Positions 5,581 through 6,062 of a stretch of DNA of 6,062 nt are shown piece after piece. Position 1 is the first letter of the stretch, and the number at the start of each line of letters is the position of its first letter. A program made the translations under genes and the position numbers. Source of the stretch: an uncultured Lachnospiraceae bacterium. Lineage in GTDB: Bacteria; Bacillota; Clostridia; Lachnospirales; Lachnospiraceae. Location: the NCBI GenBank assembly GCA_946627575.1, contig CAMOVS010000089.1, forward strand, positions 1 through 6,062, read 5' to 3'. The notes below the pieces were generated by a model that did no database searches, was not told the DNA's origin, and was given only the letters and a program-made list of their open reading frames with translations.

Positions 5581-6062
5581 ATGACAAAGATAGATATTAT
5601 ATCCGGCTTTTTGGGCGCCGGCAAAACAACCCTGATTAAAAAGCTGATCGAGGAAGCCTTCAAAGGCCAGAAGATCGTTCTGATTGAAAATGAATTCGGA
5701 GAAATCGGCATTGATGGCGGCTTTCTGAAAGAATCAGGCATCCAGATTAATGAGATGAACTCAGGATGCATATGCTGCTCTTTGGTAGGAGACTTCAACA
5801 CGGCTTTGAAGGATGTACTGGCCCAGTATCAGCCGGACCGCATACTTATAGAGCCCTCCGGAGTCGGCAAGCTGTCCGATGTGGTTAAAGCGGTGGAGAA
5901 GGTCACGGATGGTGAAAATGTAGTTCTCAACAGCTATATTACGGTAGCTGATGCCCAGCGGGCTAAAATGTATCTGAAGAACTTTGGAGAATTCTACAAT
6001 AACCAGGTGGAGTTTGCCAATGCCATTTTCCTCAGCCGTACCCAGAATGTCAAAGAAGACCG
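5581..6062 (+). CDS. CobW/COG0523-family GTP-binding protein (metal chaperone type), 3'-truncated by window edge
   Basis: N-terminal 160 residues of a SIMIBI-class G3E P-loop GTPase; family members use nucleotide hydrolysis to deliver or insert metals (zinc for ZNG1/ZigA/YeiR, cobalt for CobW, others for nitrile hydratase activators). Visible motifs: Walker A within SGFLGAGKTT (8-17, K15), ENEFGEIGIDG (37-47), the family's metal-binding CxCC as CICC (C63, C65, C66), and IEPSG (90-94) in the Walker B region. The base-specificity position, normally NKxD, reads LSRTQ (SRTQ at 152-155, bases 6034-6045). The gene has no stop before the window ends; the rest of the GTPase domain and the C-terminal CobW_C-type domain, if present, lie outside. 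It follows a strong terminator and its own promoter, so it begins a new transcription unit. The metal and client protein cannot be told from this part. Confidence 0.92.
   Translation, partial: MTKIDIISGFLGAGKTTLIKKLIEEAFKGQKIVLIENEFGEIGIDGGFLKESGIQINEMNSGCICCSLVGDFNTALKDVLAQYQPDRILIEPSGVGKLSDVVKAVEKVTDGENVVLNSYITVADAQRAKMYLKNFGEFYNNQVEFANAIFLSRTQNVKED

Overview
This looks like chromosomal DNA from a low-to-mid-GC Gram-positive bacterium. The best guess is a member of the Clostridia, probably Lachnospiraceae-like. The reasons are strong AAAGGAG-type ribosome binding sites about 8 nt from the starts, Gram-positive-style stem-loop terminators, a lipoteichoic-acid-synthase-type membrane sulfatase, and a EutS/PduU-type shell protein. 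The family assignment rests on remembered protein similarity, not on a search. All five genes lie on the + strand.

Layout. Positions 1-1712 hold the 3' part of an LtaS-family phosphoglycerol transferase gene. Its reading frame is open through the left edge, so the first ATG in the window is internal. A 109-nt gap with an imperfect stem-loop leads to thrS (1822-3858), a threonyl-tRNA synthetase with a complete editing domain and complete zinc ligands but an unusual catalytic-core sequence. A 260-nt gap follows. It carries an extended -10 promoter, a 10-bp-arm inverted repeat just upstream of it, and a leader able to fold in two ways. This drives a small monocistronic gene (4119-4502) for a bacterial microcompartment (BMC) shell protein of the EutS/PduU family, closed by a stem-loop terminator. 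Then come ung (4616-5305, family 1 uracil-DNA glycosylase) and a strong terminator. A good -35/-10 promoter precedes a COG0523/CobW-type GTPase gene that runs off the right edge (5581-6062).

Functionally the genes do not form one pathway: they cover cell envelope polymer synthesis, translation, a shell protein, DNA repair and metal homeostasis. Promoters and terminators suggest at least three transcription units: the LtaS-like gene with thrS (possibly joined), the shell gene (with ung possibly reached by read-through), and the GTPase gene. The most notable point is the lone shell-protein gene, which has its own apparently regulated promoter and sits between housekeeping genes with no microcompartment enzyme or other shell gene in view. 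No RNA genes, CRISPR arrays, insertion sequences or other mobile elements were recognised.
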